Positions 29,001-41,300 of a stretch of DNA of 64,000 nucleotides are shown piece by piece. The DNA comes from Capsicum annuum (Eukaryota; Streptophyta; Magnoliopsida; Solanales; Solanaceae). A model generated the notes under the pieces. It saw only the letters and a program-made list of their open reading frames with translations, did no database searches and had not been told where the DNA came from. Each line of letters begins with the position of its first letter. Within the stretch, counting starts at the first letter, position 1. The stretch covers positions 1-64,000 of the forward strand of contig NW_025881465.1 of the NCBI RefSeq assembly GCF_002878395.1, given 5' to 3'. Position numbers and translations under genes: made by a program.

Positions 29001-29806
29001 CTCAAGTATATAACTAGACAGCACTCGAAAGGTACCAACGTCCCTTACATGCCTCGATCAATTTTTGTTCCACGGCACCACTAAAACCGTAGGCTATAGC
29101 ATACCAATTTGTCCTGAAAATGCCTCGTTCGCTTTGTTTCGCCCATTTGACCACTCAAATGGCCTCGAATAAATAAATGAACCACATTAAGACGATCCCC
29201 AATATCTTTTACACACCCCATATGATTTTTGACACATGGCACCCCTGGACCCCAGACCCACCCCTTAAACTATGGTCTATAGCACACCAATTTAGTGAAA
29301 AAATTCCTCGTTTGCACCATTTTACTTCTTTGACCACCCAAATGGCCTCAAATAAATAAACGGACCACACTGGGATGATCCCCAACCTCCCTGGCACGCT
29401 CCGATCAATTTTTAACCCACTATACCACTTGACCCTGGGCCCAAACCCAAAATCGTGGGAAATAGCACACCGATTTAGCCCTTAGATGTCCCGTTCGCGC
29501 CATTTCACCTGTTTGACCACCCAAATAGCCTCGCATAAATAAATAGACCTTACTGGGATGCTCTCTAACTTCCCCGACAAGACCCGATTATTTTTTGGCC
29601 TATGGCACCCTTACACCCTTGGCCTACCCCCAAAACCGTGGGCTATAACACACCAATTTAGCTTTAAAATGTCCCGTTCATGCCATTTTTCCCATTTGAC
29701 CACACAAATGGCCTCGAATAAATAAACGAACCACACTAGGATGATCCCTAACCTCCCTGGCATGCCCCGACCAATTTTTATCACATGATACTTCTGGAGC
29801 CCGGGC
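26021..29806 (+). repeat. 183-bp satellite array, subfamily B, block 1, forward part
   Basis: These are about 20 head-to-tail monomers with the B signature: gtttgaccacccaaatggcc, the linker tcgaataaataaacgg, and cacggcaccccc in place of the A-type cacagcacgccc. The core and the gggctatagcaca segment are unchanged, so B is a branch of the same satellite. Monomer length is again 182-183 bp (landmarks at 27568, 27750 and 27933), with shortened copies such as the 174-bp one ending near 28107. No gene or non-satellite stretch is present. Confidence 0.96.
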
Positions 29807-29815
29807 ATACTTCTG
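29788..29815. other. Left inversion junction with probable templated 9-bp filler
   Basis: Forward B sequence ends in ggagcccgggc at 29806 and reverse-complement B sequence starts with tgtgctatag at 29814. The bases between belong to the 9-mer atacttctg (29807-29815), which also occurs 19 bp earlier at 29788-29796 inside the forward monomer. A short copied segment at a joint is typical of template switching during repair. Confidence 0.7.
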
Positions 29816-32738
29816 TGCTATAGCCTATGATTTTAGGGGTGGTCCCGGGGTTTGAGGGTTCTATGGGCCAAAAATAGCCCGAGGTGTGCCAGGGTTACTG
29901 AGCATAGTCCCGGTGTGGTCCATTTATTTATTCGAGGCCATTTGGGTGGTCAAACAGGCAAAATGGCATGAACAGGGCATTTTCCATATAAATCAGTGTG
30001 CTATAACCCATGGTTTTGAGGGTGATCCAGGGGTTCGGTCATGCTATGGGCCAAAAATAGACCGAGGCATAACCCATGATTTCGTGGGTGGTGCCAGTGT
30101 TTGGGAGTACTGTGGGCCAAAAATCGACTGGGTGAGACAGGGGGTTGAGGAACATCCTAGTGTGTTTCGTTTATTTATTTGAGGCTATTTAGGTGGTCAA
30201 ACAGGCAAAACAGAGTGAACAGGACATTTTAGGGCAAAATCGATGTGTTATTGCCCATCGTTTTGTGGGTGGGCCCGAGGTTTCGGGATGTCGTGGGAAA
30301 AAAATTGACTGGGGCGTGCTAGAAAAGTTGGGAATCATCCCAGTGTGGCCCATTTATTTATTCGAGGCTATTTGGGTGGTCAAACAGGATAATGGCGCGA
30401 ATGGGGCATTTTTGGGCTAAATCGGTGTCCTATAGCACACGATTTTGGGAGTGGGCTCGGGGTCTGGAGGTTCCGTGGGCCGAATATTGATCAGGGCATG
30501 CCATGGAGGTTGGGAAATTTTCCAGTGTGATCCTTTTATTTTTCGACCTAAATCGGTGTGTTATTGCCCAGGGTTTTAGGGGTGGGCCCGGGGACTGGGG
30601 TGCCGTAAGCTAAAAATTGATTGGGTCATGCCAAGGAGGATAAGGATCATCCCAATGTGGTCCGTTTATTTATTTGAGGCTATTTGGTTGGTCAAATAGG
30701 TAAAATAGTGCGAATGGGGTATTTTTGGGTCAAATCAATATGTAGTTGCCCACGGTTTTGGGGGTAGGCCCGAGGGTGCCGTGGGTTGAAAATCAACCAG
30801 GGCGTGCTAGGGAGGTTAGGGATCATCTCAGAGTGGTCCTCTTATTTATTTAAGGCTATTTTCGTGGTCAAACGGATGAAACGGTGCAAACAAGGCATTT
30901 TTGGGCCAAATCGATATACTTTATCCCATGATTTCAGGGGTGGGCTCGGGATTCGAGGGTTTCGTGGGCCAAAAATTTATTGGGATATGCCAGGTAGTTT
31001 GGGTATCATCCTTGATATGGTCTGTTCATTTATTCGAGGCCATTTGGGTGGTCAAACAAGCAAAATGGTGTGAATGGGGCATTTTTGGGCCAAATCGGTG
31101 TGCTATAGCCCACGATTTTGGGGGTGTCCTTGAGATTTTGGGGATCATCTCAATATGGTCTATTTATTTATTTGAGGCCATTTTGGTGGTCAAAAGGGCG
31201 AAATAGTGCGAATAGGGATTTTTAGGCCAAATTGGTGTGCTATAGCCCATGATTTTGGGGGTGGGCCCGAGGTACAGGAGTGCTGTGGTAAAAAATTGAT
31301 CGGGGCATGCCAAGGAGGTAGGGCATTTTCTCAGTATGGTTCTTTTTTATATTCGAGGCGATTTGGGTGATCAAAATGGCGAAACAGCGTGAATGGGGAA
31401 TTTTTTGGCCAAATCGGTGTGCTATAGCCCACGATTTTGGGGTTAGGCCCGTTGTCCGGGGGTGTCATTGGCCAAAAATAGACTAAGGCATGCCAAGGAG
31501 GTTGGGGATCATTCCATTGCAATCCATTTATTTATTCAAGGCCATTAGGGTGGTCAAACGGCCAAAACGGAGTGAACAGAGCATTTTTGGGGCAAATTGG
31601 TATGCTATAGCACATGATTTTAGGGGTGCGCCTGGGGTTTGGGGATGCCGTGGGCGGAAAATAGACCAGGGCTTTCCAGTGAGGTTGGAGATCATCCCAG
31701 TATGATCTGTTTATTTATTCGAGTCTATTTGGGTAGTCAAATGGGCATAACGGCGCGAACAGGGCATTTTCATGCCAAATTAGTGTGCTATAGACCACGG
31801 GTTTGAGGGTGGAACTGGCGTTCGGGGGTGTCATGGGCCAAAATTCAAATGGGGCATGCCAGGGAGGTTGGGAATCATCCCAGTGTGGTTCTTTTATTTA
31901 TTCGAGGCCATTTGGGCGGTCAAACGAGCGAAATAGCACAAACGAGGCATTTTTCGGGCCAAATTGGTGTGCTATTGTTGCCCCCAGTTTTAGGGGTGGG
32001 CTCAGGGTTGGGGATGTCGTGGGCTGAAATTTGACCAGGGCATGCCAGGGAGTTTGGGGATCATCCCATCATGGTCCGTTTATTTATTTGAGGCCATTTG
32101 GGTGGTCAAACGGGCGAAACGACTCGAACGGGGCATTTTTGGGCAATATCTGTATGCTATAGCCCACGGTTTTGAGGGTGGGCCTGAGGTTCGGGGTTTT
32201 CGTGGGACAAAAATCAAATGGGGCTTACCTGGGAGGTTGGGGATCATCCCGGTGTGGTCCATCTGTTTATTCGACGCTATTTGGGTAGGCAAACGGGCGA
32301 AACAACGCAAATGGGGTATTTTCGAGCCAAATTAATGTGCAATAGCCCACATTTTTGGGGGTGGACCCGGGGTCCAGGGGTGACGTGGGTCAAAAATTGA
32401 TCGGGGCATGCCAGGGAGGTAGGGGATTATCTCAGTATGGTCCATTTATTTGTTTGAGGATATTTGGGTGATCAATCGGGCGAAACGGTACGAATGGGGC
32501 ATTTTTGGGCCAAATCAGTGTGTTATTGCCCACAGTTTCGAGGGTGGGCCTAGGGTACAGGGGTTTCATGCATCGAAAATCGGTCGGAGCATGCCAGGGG
32601 TTTTGAGGATTGTCCTAGTGTGGTCCATTTAGTTATTCGAGGCCATTTGGGTGGTCAAACGGGCAAAATGGTTCGAACGGGGCATTTTTAGGACAAATTG
32701 GTGTGCTATAACCCACGGTTTCAGGGTTGGGCCTGGGG
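29814..32738 (-). repeat. 183-bp satellite array, subfamily B, inverted segment
   Basis: The array continues here as its reverse complement: gtggtccgtttatttattcgaggcc, read in pieces, is the B linker and core backwards, and tttttgggccaaatcggtg is the reverse of ccgatttggcccaaaaa. The segment is 2,925 bp, about 16 monomer lengths, and all clear linkers are B type. Several monomers are shortened (around 30080, 30545 and 31130). Strand composition flips from C-rich to G-rich across it. The orientation change is read directly from the sequence. Confidence 0.96.
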
Positions 32739-32765
32739 TCCCCACCCCCGAAACCGTGGACTACA
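32700..32765. other. Right inversion junction: near-palindromic fold-back
   Basis: Inverted B sequence (ccacggtttcagggttggg) meets forward C sequence (ccacccccgaaaccgtgg) at about 32738, with only about ten bases (cctggggtcc) between the arms. Because both sides reach nearly the same monomer position, the two strands can pair into a hairpin with a very short loop. The joint also contains the small palindrome ggggtcccc. The flanks belong to different subfamilies (B left, C right). Confidence 0.8.
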
Positions 32766-34622
32766 GCACACTGATTTGGCCCAAAAATGCCTGTTCGTGC
32801 TGTTCCACCCGTTTGTCCACCCAAATGGCCACGAATACCAAAACAGACCACACTGGGATGATCCCCAACCTCCCTGGCACACACCAATCGATTTTAGACC
32901 CACAGAAAGCTCGGACCTCGGGACCACACCCAAAATTGTGGGCTATAACACATCGATTTGACCCAAAAATATCTATTTCACATTGTTTCGCCCATTTGTC
33001 CACCCAAATGGACATGAATAGTGAAATGGAACACACTGGGACAATCCTCAACCTCCCTGGTACGCCCCGATCGATTTTAGACCCATAGCACGCCTGGACC
33101 CCGGGCGTACCCCCGAAACCATGGGCTATGGCACACTGATTTGGCCTGAAATTGCCCCATTCATATTGTTATGCATGATTGTTCACCTAAATGGCCATGA
33201 ATAATGAAACAAACCATAATGGGACAATTTACAACCTCCCTGGCACGTTTTGATCAATTTTTGGCCCACAGCACACTCCGAACCAAGGGCTATAGCACAT
33301 CGCTTTGGCCAGAAAATGCCTTATTCACATTGTTTGACCCATTTTTCCACACAATTGACCACAAATATTAAAACAGACTACATTAGGATGATGCCCAACC
33401 TCCCTGTAACACCTCGATCAATTTTTTGCCCACAACACACTCGAACCCCGGGTCCACCCCCAAAACTGTGAGCTACCGTTTGTCCACCTAAATAGCCATG
33501 ATTATTGAAACAGAAAACACTAGGATGATGTACAACCTCCCTGACACACCACAGTTGATTTTCAACACACATCATGATCGGAACCTGGGCCCAACCCCCA
33601 AATCGTGGGTTATAGCACACCGATTTGGCCGAAAATGCCCCATTTTCACAGTTTTGCTCGTTTGTCCACCCAAATGACCACGAATATTAAAACGGACCAC
33701 ACTGAGATGACCCCCAACCTCCCTGGTATTCCCCAGTCAATTTTTGACCTATAGTATGCCCGAACCCCAAGGCCAACCCTAGAACCATGAGCTATAGCAC
33801 ACTAATTTAGCTCAAAAATACTTTGTTTACGTTGTTTCGCTTGTTTTTCCACCCAAATAGCTACGAATACTGATGCTGACCACACTAGGATGATCCCTAA
33901 CATTTTTGACACACCCCAATTGATTTTTTACCCACAGAACTCCCGGACCCAGAGCTCACCCCAGAATCATATGCTATAGCTTACCGATATGAACCAAAAA
34001 TTTCCCGTTTGCGCTGTTACGACTATTTGTCCACTCAAATGACCACTAATATTGGAATGGACCATACTGGGAAGATATTTGTCAATCAATTTTTGGCCTA
34101 CAACACACCCGTACCGCGGTCCTACCCTAGAATCGTTGGCTATAGCACACCGATTTGGCATAAAAATTCCCTATTTGTGCTGTTTCGCCCGTTTGTCCAC
34201 CCAAATGCACACAAATATTAAAATAGACCATACTTATATGATCCCTAATCTCCCTAGCATAACTCGGTCTATTTTGGACCCACAGTACGCCCGAACACCA
34301 GGCCCGCCCTCGGAATCGTGGGCTATAACACACCGATTTAGCCTGAAAATTGCCTGTTCGCATCATTTTACCTTTTTTTCCTCCTAAATGGCCACGAATA
34401 TAGAAATGGACCACACAGGAACGATTCCTAGCCTCCCTAGCATGCCCCTATCAATTTTTGGCCTACAGCATACTTGGAACGCGGGCCCAGCCTCTAAACC
34501 GTGGGAAATAATACTTTGATTTGGAGTGAAAATACCCCGTTCATGCTATTTCGCCCATTTATCCACCCAAATGGCCACGAATATTAGAAAGGACCATACT
34601 GGACAATCGCCAACCTCCCTGG
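32739..34622 (+). repeat. 183-bp satellite array, subfamily C, block 1
   Basis: These are about ten forward monomers with the C linker (cacgaatattgaaacgg and variants such as cgaataccaaaacag) and A-like gtccacccaaatggcc. The block starts at the fold-back joint and is interrupted at 34622 by the MITE, which sits in the ctccctgg part of a monomer. Around 33480 a monomer is shortened (gagctaccgtttgtcc). Confidence 0.94.
34615..34622. repeat. Target-site duplication of the MITE, left copy
   Basis: The 8-mer ctccctgg immediately precedes the element and is identical to 35316-35323. An 8-bp duplication is the hallmark of hAT-superfamily transposition. Confidence 0.95.
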
Positions 34623-35128
34623 TAGGGGTGTACATACGTCGAGTTGGTTCGATTTTTATTAAAAAAAAAAAACCCAAACCAATCATGTCATTTTATTAAA
34701 ACTATAAAACAAATCAAACCAACATAAAATTATTTTTTTCGGTTTAGGTTTTAGTCGGGTTTTTTGGTTTTTTTGGGTTTTTTGTTTTATTTTATAATCT
34801 TTATTTTTTACAATTATATTGTGATCAAAGACTAGATCAAATATGTTTTCACTCATGTGCTAATGAAAAACCATAATTATGAAAAAAATGAGGAGCAAAA
34901 AACTCTGTTGAAACTAAAAAGTGAGATGAAGAGTGAAAAGTTTAGGTTTTAAGTTTATATGGGGTTTTCGATCATTCAAAATAATTAATGGACAAATATT
35001 ACAACTTAAAGGCCCAAATCTAAATATATAACAACATCTACTATCAAATTATTGAAAATTACTAAAACTAGTTGAAAAAGTATTTAAAAAGTAAATTATA
35101 ATTAATATTTTATGTATAACAAAGTTTG

Positions 35129-35183
<55 letters not shown>

Positions 35184-35315
35184 GTCGGTTTGATTCGGGT
35201 TCGGTTTGACTTTTTTTTCGATAACATCTAACCAAACCATAAGTATGTTTTTTCTTTCGGTTTGGTTTGGTTCATCAGTTCGATTTGACTTGACAGTTTG
35301 GTCTGTACTCCCCTA
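34623..35315. mobile_element. Non-autonomous hAT-type MITE, 693 bp
   Basis: The element begins taggggtgtaca and ends tgtactccccta, giving 12-bp terminal inverted repeats with one mismatch. It is flanked by a perfect 8-bp target duplication, ctccctgg. Subterminal arms carry complementary runs of the ggtttggtttggttc type (aacccaaaccaatc on the left, ggtttggtttggttc on the right). The interior is AT-rich, contains a TA microsatellite, and encodes no transposase or long reading frame, so mobility would depend on an autonomous hAT transposase elsewhere. TIRs of the taggggtgt type with 8-bp duplications are established for plant hAT elements. Removing the element and one duplication restores an uninterrupted satellite monomer. 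Confidence 0.9.
35134..35180. repeat. (TA)n microsatellite inside the MITE
   Basis: An uninterrupted alternating T/A tract of 47 bp, about 23 units, lies near the right end of the MITE. Such a tract is likely length-polymorphic. Confidence 0.97.
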
Positions 35316-38300
35316 CTCCCTGGCATGCCCCGATCAATTTTTGGCCCACAAAAAACCCGGACTCTAGGCCCACCCTTGAAACCGTGGGATACAGCACACC
35401 GATTTGGCCCAAAAATGAACCATTCGCCCTGTTTTGCTCATTTGTCCACCTAAACACCACGAATATTGAAATTGACAACACTAGGATGATCCCCAACCTC
35501 CCTGGCATGCCCCGATCAATTTTTGGCCCACAACACACCCGAACACCAGCCCACCTCCAGAATCGTGGGCTATAGCACACCGATTTGGCCTAAAAAATGC
35601 CCCATTTGTGCTGTTTCACCTGTTTGTCCACCCAAATGGTCACAAATATTGAAACCGACAATGCTCGGATGATCCTCAACCCCACTGGAATGTCCAGATC
35701 AATTTTTGACCCACATCAAGCTGGGACCCTAGGCCCCCCCAAACCGTAGGCTATAGCACACCAATTTTGCCTGAAAATGCCCCATTCACGGTGTTTCACC
35801 CATTTGTCGACCTAAATGGCCATGAATATTGAAACGGACCACACTGGGATAATCTTCAACCTCCATAGAATGCCCCGATTTATTTTTAGACCACAACACA
35901 CTTGGACACCAGCCCACCCCAGAACCATGGGTTATAACATATCGATTTGGCCCAAAAATGCTCGTTTGCTCTATTTCATCCGTTTGTCCACCCAAATGGT
36001 CACGAATATTGAAAAAGACCACACTGGGATGATCTTAAACCCCCTTAACTTCCCTAGTCATTTTGTGGCATATAATTCACTCGGACCCCAAGGCTGACCC
36101 CGGAACCGTGGGCTATAGCTTACAGATTTGACCCAAAAATGCCCCATTTGTGGAGTTTCACCCATTTATCTGCCTAAATGGCCACGAATATTAAAATAGA
36201 TCACAATGGGAAAATCCTCAACCTCCCTGACATGCCCCGGTCCATTTTTATCCCACAGCACGCCCAGACCCTGGGCCTACCCCTGTAATCGTGGGCTATA
36301 ATATTTCAATTTAGCCCAAAAAGGCTCAGTTCGTGGTGTTTCGCCTGTTTGTCCACCCAAATGGCCACAAATATTGAAATGGACCATACTGGGATGATTA
36401 TCAACCCCCTGATAAGACTCGGTTATTTTTTGGCCCACAGCACACCTGGACCCTGAGGCTGACCCCAAAACTGTGGGCTATAGTACATCGACTTGGACTA
36501 AAAATGCCCCATTCAAAATGTTTTGCCCGTTTGTATACCTAAATATCCACGAATATTGAAATTTACAACACTGGGATGATCCCCAACCTCCCTATCATAC
36601 CCCGATCAATTTTTGGCCCACAGCACACCCGTACCCCGGGCCCACCCTTGTAATCATGGGTTATAGCACTTTAAGTTTGCCCAAAAAGGCCCCGTTCATG
36701 CCATTTTGCCTGTTTGCCCACCCAAGTCTCCTCAAATATTGAAATAGACCAAACTAGGATGATCTTCAACCCACTGGCACGTCTCGATTCAATTTTAGCC
36801 CACAACACGCTCGGACCTCGGGCCCAACCCCTGAACCGTAGGCTATTGCACACCGATTTGGCCTGAAAATTCCCTGTTCATGGTATTTCACTTGTTTATC
36901 CACCCAAATAGCCACGAATATTGAAACGGACCATGCTAGGATGATACCTAACCTCCCTAGCATGCCCCGGTCAATTTTTAGCCCACAACACACTCGAACC
37001 CTGGGTCTATCCCCGGTACCGTCGGCAATAGAAAACCGATTTAGTCCAAAAAATCCCTGTTCTCGCCATTTTGCCCATTTTTCCACCCAAATGGATAGGA
37101 ATATTAAAACAAACCATACTGAGATGATCCCTAACCTCCCTGGCACGCCCCGATCAATTTTCAGCCCTAACACGCCCGGACCCCAGGCCAGCCCCCAGAA
37201 CTATGGGCTATAACACACCAATTTGGCTCAAAATTACCTCGTTCACATTATTTCGCCCGTATGTCAACCCAAATGTCCACGAATATTCAAATAGACCACA
37301 CCGAGATGATCCTCAATATCCTGGCATGCCCTAATTAATTTTTGGGTTACAGCACGTCCAAACCCCGAGCCTACCCCTAGAACCGTGGGCTATAGCACAC
37401 CGAATTGGCTCAAAAATACCCTGTTCATGTCGTTTTGTTTGTTTATCCACTCAAATGGCCACGAATATTGAAACGAATCACATAAAGACAATTCTAAACC
37501 TTACTGGCATGCCTCGATCGATTTTTGGTCCACAACATGCTCGGACCTTGAGCCCACCATAAGAACCGTGAGCTATAATACATCAATTTATCCCAAAACT
37601 GCCCCGTTCACATTGTTTCACCTGTTTGTACACCAAAATGGCCACGAGTATTGAAAAGGACCATGCTGGGACGACCCCTAACCCCCCAGTATATCCCAAT
37701 AAATTTTTGACCCACACCATGTATGGATTTTGGGCCCACCCTCGAAATTATGGGCTATAGCACACTTATTTGGGCCAAAAAATTCCTTGTTCGCACCGTT
37801 TTTCCTTTCTATCCCCCCAAATAGCCACGAATATTAAAACGAACCATATTGGGAGGATCTCTAACCTCTCTGGCACACCCGAATCGATTCTTGGCCTACA
37901 GCACATACGGACCCTGGTCACACCCATAGTACCGTTGGCTATAGCACACTGATTTGGTCTAAAAATGCTCCGTTCGTGCCGCTCTGCCTGTTTATCCTCC
38001 CAAATAGCCATGAATATTAAAAAGAACCATACGGGGATGATGCCGAATCACCCTATCATGCCTCGATCTATTTTTGACCCACACCACACTCAGACCCTAG
38101 GCCCACCCCCAGAACCGTGGGCAATAGCACACCGATTTGGCCCAAAAATGCTCCATTCACGCCATTTCACCCGTTTATCCATCTAAATGGCCACGACTAT
38201 TGAAATGAACCATAGTGGGATAATCCTAAACGCCCTTGACACACCCCGAATGATATTTGACCCACAGCACACTCGAACCCCATGCCCACCCCCAAAACCA

Positions 38301-41300
38301 TGGGCTATAGCACACAGATTTGGCCTGAAAATACCCCGTTCACACTGTTTTGCCTGTTTGTCTGCCCAGATGGCCAAAAATATTAAAACAAATCATATTG
38401 GGATGATACCCAACCTCCCTGGCAAGCTTCGATCAATTTTTGGTCCATAGCACGCCTGAAATCGGGGCCCACCTGTAGAACCATGGACTATAGCACACCG
38501 ATTTAGCCTGACAATGCCCTGTTCGTGTCATTTCACTTGTTTGTCCACCTAAATAGCCACGAATATTGAAACGGACTACACTAGCATGATTCCCAATGAC
38601 CCTAGCATGTCTCGGATGATTTTTGGCCCATAATATATCCGGACCCCGGCCCACCCCCAAATCTGTGGGCTATTGCACATTGATTTTGCCTGAAAATGCT
38701 CTGTTCGCCCTATTTTGCCCGTTTATCCATCCAAATATCCACGAATATTGAAATAGACCACACTGGAATGATCCCCAACCTCCCTGGCATGCCCTGGATA
38801 ATTTTCAGCCAACAGAACGCACGGACCCCTGGCCCACCCCCTAAACCATGGGCTATAACACACCGAGTTGGCTCGAAAATGCCCTGTACTTGTCGTTTTG
38901 CCCATTTGTCCACCCAAATGGCCACAAATATTGAAATGTACCATACTAGGATGATCCCTAACCTCCCTAGCATACCTCGGTCGATTTTTAACCATTACCA
39001 CTCTTGGAACCCAGGCCCACCCTCGAAACTGTGGGCTATAACACACTGATTTTGCCTGAAAATGCCCTGTTCGCACCGTTTTGCCTGTTTATCGATCCAA
39101 ATAGCCACGTATATTGAAAAAGACCATATTGGGATGATATCTAACCTCCCTGTCATGCCTTGGTTGATTTTTGGCCTACAACACGCCTAAACCCCAAGCC
39201 CACCCCCGTAACTGTGGGTTATTGCAAACCAATTTGGCCCAAAAATGTCTCGTTCATGCCATTTCGCCTGTTTGTCTATCCAAATGGCCATGAATATTGA
39301 AATGAACCATATTGGGATGATCCCTAAATTTTCTTTCATGCATCAGCTGATTTTTGTCCCACAGCACGCCTAGACCCTAAGTCCACTCTCGGAACCGTGG
39401 GCTATAACACATCAATTTCGCCTAAAAATGCCCCGTTAGCACTATGTCGCCCGTCTGTCCACCCAAATGGCTACGAATATTAAAAAGGACCTCACTGGAT
39501 TGATCCTCAATCACCATGGCATGCCTCATTTGATTTTTGGCCCACAACACGCACGAACCCCAGGCCCACCCCCAGAACCATGGGCTATAACACATTGATT
39601 TTTCCTGAAAATGCCCCATTCGCATCGTTTTGCTTGTTTGACCGCCCAAATAGCCACGAATATTGAAACGGACCACTTTGGGATGATCCCCAACCTCCCT
39701 GGCATGCCTCCATTGATTTTCGGCTGATAGAACACCTGGACCCCGAGCCCTCCCCCAGAATCTTGGACTATAGCACACTGATTTGGCCCAAAAATACGCC
39801 ATTCACACCGTTTCACTTGTTTGTCCACTCAAATAGCCATGAATATTCAAAGGAACTACACTAGGATGATCCCCAACCTTCCTAGTATGCCTCAATTATT
39901 TTTAGCCCATAGCACGCTCAGACCCAGGCCTACCCTCATAATCGTGGCTATAACACATGATTTGGCTTGAAAACGTCCAGTTCATGCCGCTTTGCCTATT
40001 TTTTAATCCAAATGGACACTAATATTGAAACAGACCACACTTAGATAATCCCCAACCTCTCTGTCATGCCCCGGTCAATTTTTAGCCCACAGAACGCCCG
40101 GATCCTGGGCCCACCCTAGAACCGTAGGATATAGCAGACCGATTTGGCCTGAAAATGCCTCATTCATGTTATTTCCCCCGTTTGTCCACCCAAATGGTCA
40201 TAAATATTAAAATGGACCACACTGGGATGATAAAAAACTCTCTAGCAGACCATGGTCAATTTTTGATCCACAGTACGCCCGGACCCCAAGCCAACCCCTA
40301 AAACCATGGGCTATAGCACACCGATTTGGCCAAAATGCCCCATCAATGCCATTTCGCCTATTTGTCCATCCAAATGGCCACGAAGATTGAAACAGACCAC
40401 ATTGAGAATCCCCTACATCCCTAGAATGCCCAGGTTAATTTTTGGCCTACAACAAGCCCCGACCTCGGGTCCACCATAAAAAATATAGGCTATAGAACAC
40501 TGATTTGGGTTGAAAATGCCCTATTCGCACCGTTTTACTGGTTTGTCCACCGAAATTGCCATGAATATTAAAACAATCCATACAAGGATGATCCCCAAAC
40601 TCCTTTTCATGCCCTGATCGATTATCGGCCCACAGTATGCACGAACCCCGAGCCCACCCCAGAATTGAGGGGTATTGCACACTAATTTGGCTTGAAAATG
40701 TCCCGTTCATACCGTTTTGCCCGTTTGTCTACCCAAATGGCCACGAATATTGAAACAGACCACACTCCGATTATCCCCAACCTCTATGGCATGCCTCGGT
40801 CAATTTTCATCACACAGCACGCCAGATGCCCTGGGCCACCCTAGAACCATAGGATATAACACACCGATTTGGCCCCAAAATATACCATTCGTACTATTTC
40901 GCCCGTTTGTCCACCCAAATGGACATGTATATTGAAACAGACCATACTGGGATAATCCCCAACCTCCCTAGTATGACCCAGTTGATTTTTGGCCCACAGC
41001 ACGCTTGGAATCCGAGCCCACCCTAGAGTCGTGGACTATAGCACACCGATTTAGCCCGAAAAATGCTCCGTTCATGCCGTGTTACCTGTTTGTCCACCCA
41101 AATGGCTATGAATATTAAAATATACTAGACAGGGATGATCCCAAACATCCCTGGCACGTCATGATTGATTTTCGGCCAACATCACACCCCAACCCTAGGC
41201 CCATCCCCGGAAATGTAGGCTATAGCTTACAGATTTGGCCCAAAAATGCCCCATTCGCACCGTTTTGCTCGTTTGTCCGTCGAAACGTCTATGAATATTA

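Noticed and set aside
29814..32738. The reversed block as an assembly artefact
   Set aside because: It cannot be excluded from sequence alone, but joints in different subfamilies and a templated filler at the left joint look like a real rearrangement, so it was kept as a finding with a long-read check.
34680..34800. Helitron or LTR ends in the AT-rich island at 34.6-35.3 kb
   Set aside because: Terminal inverted repeats plus an exact 8-bp target duplication fit a hAT-type element. There is no TC/CTRR pair, and the TG/CA ends of an LTR are lacking.
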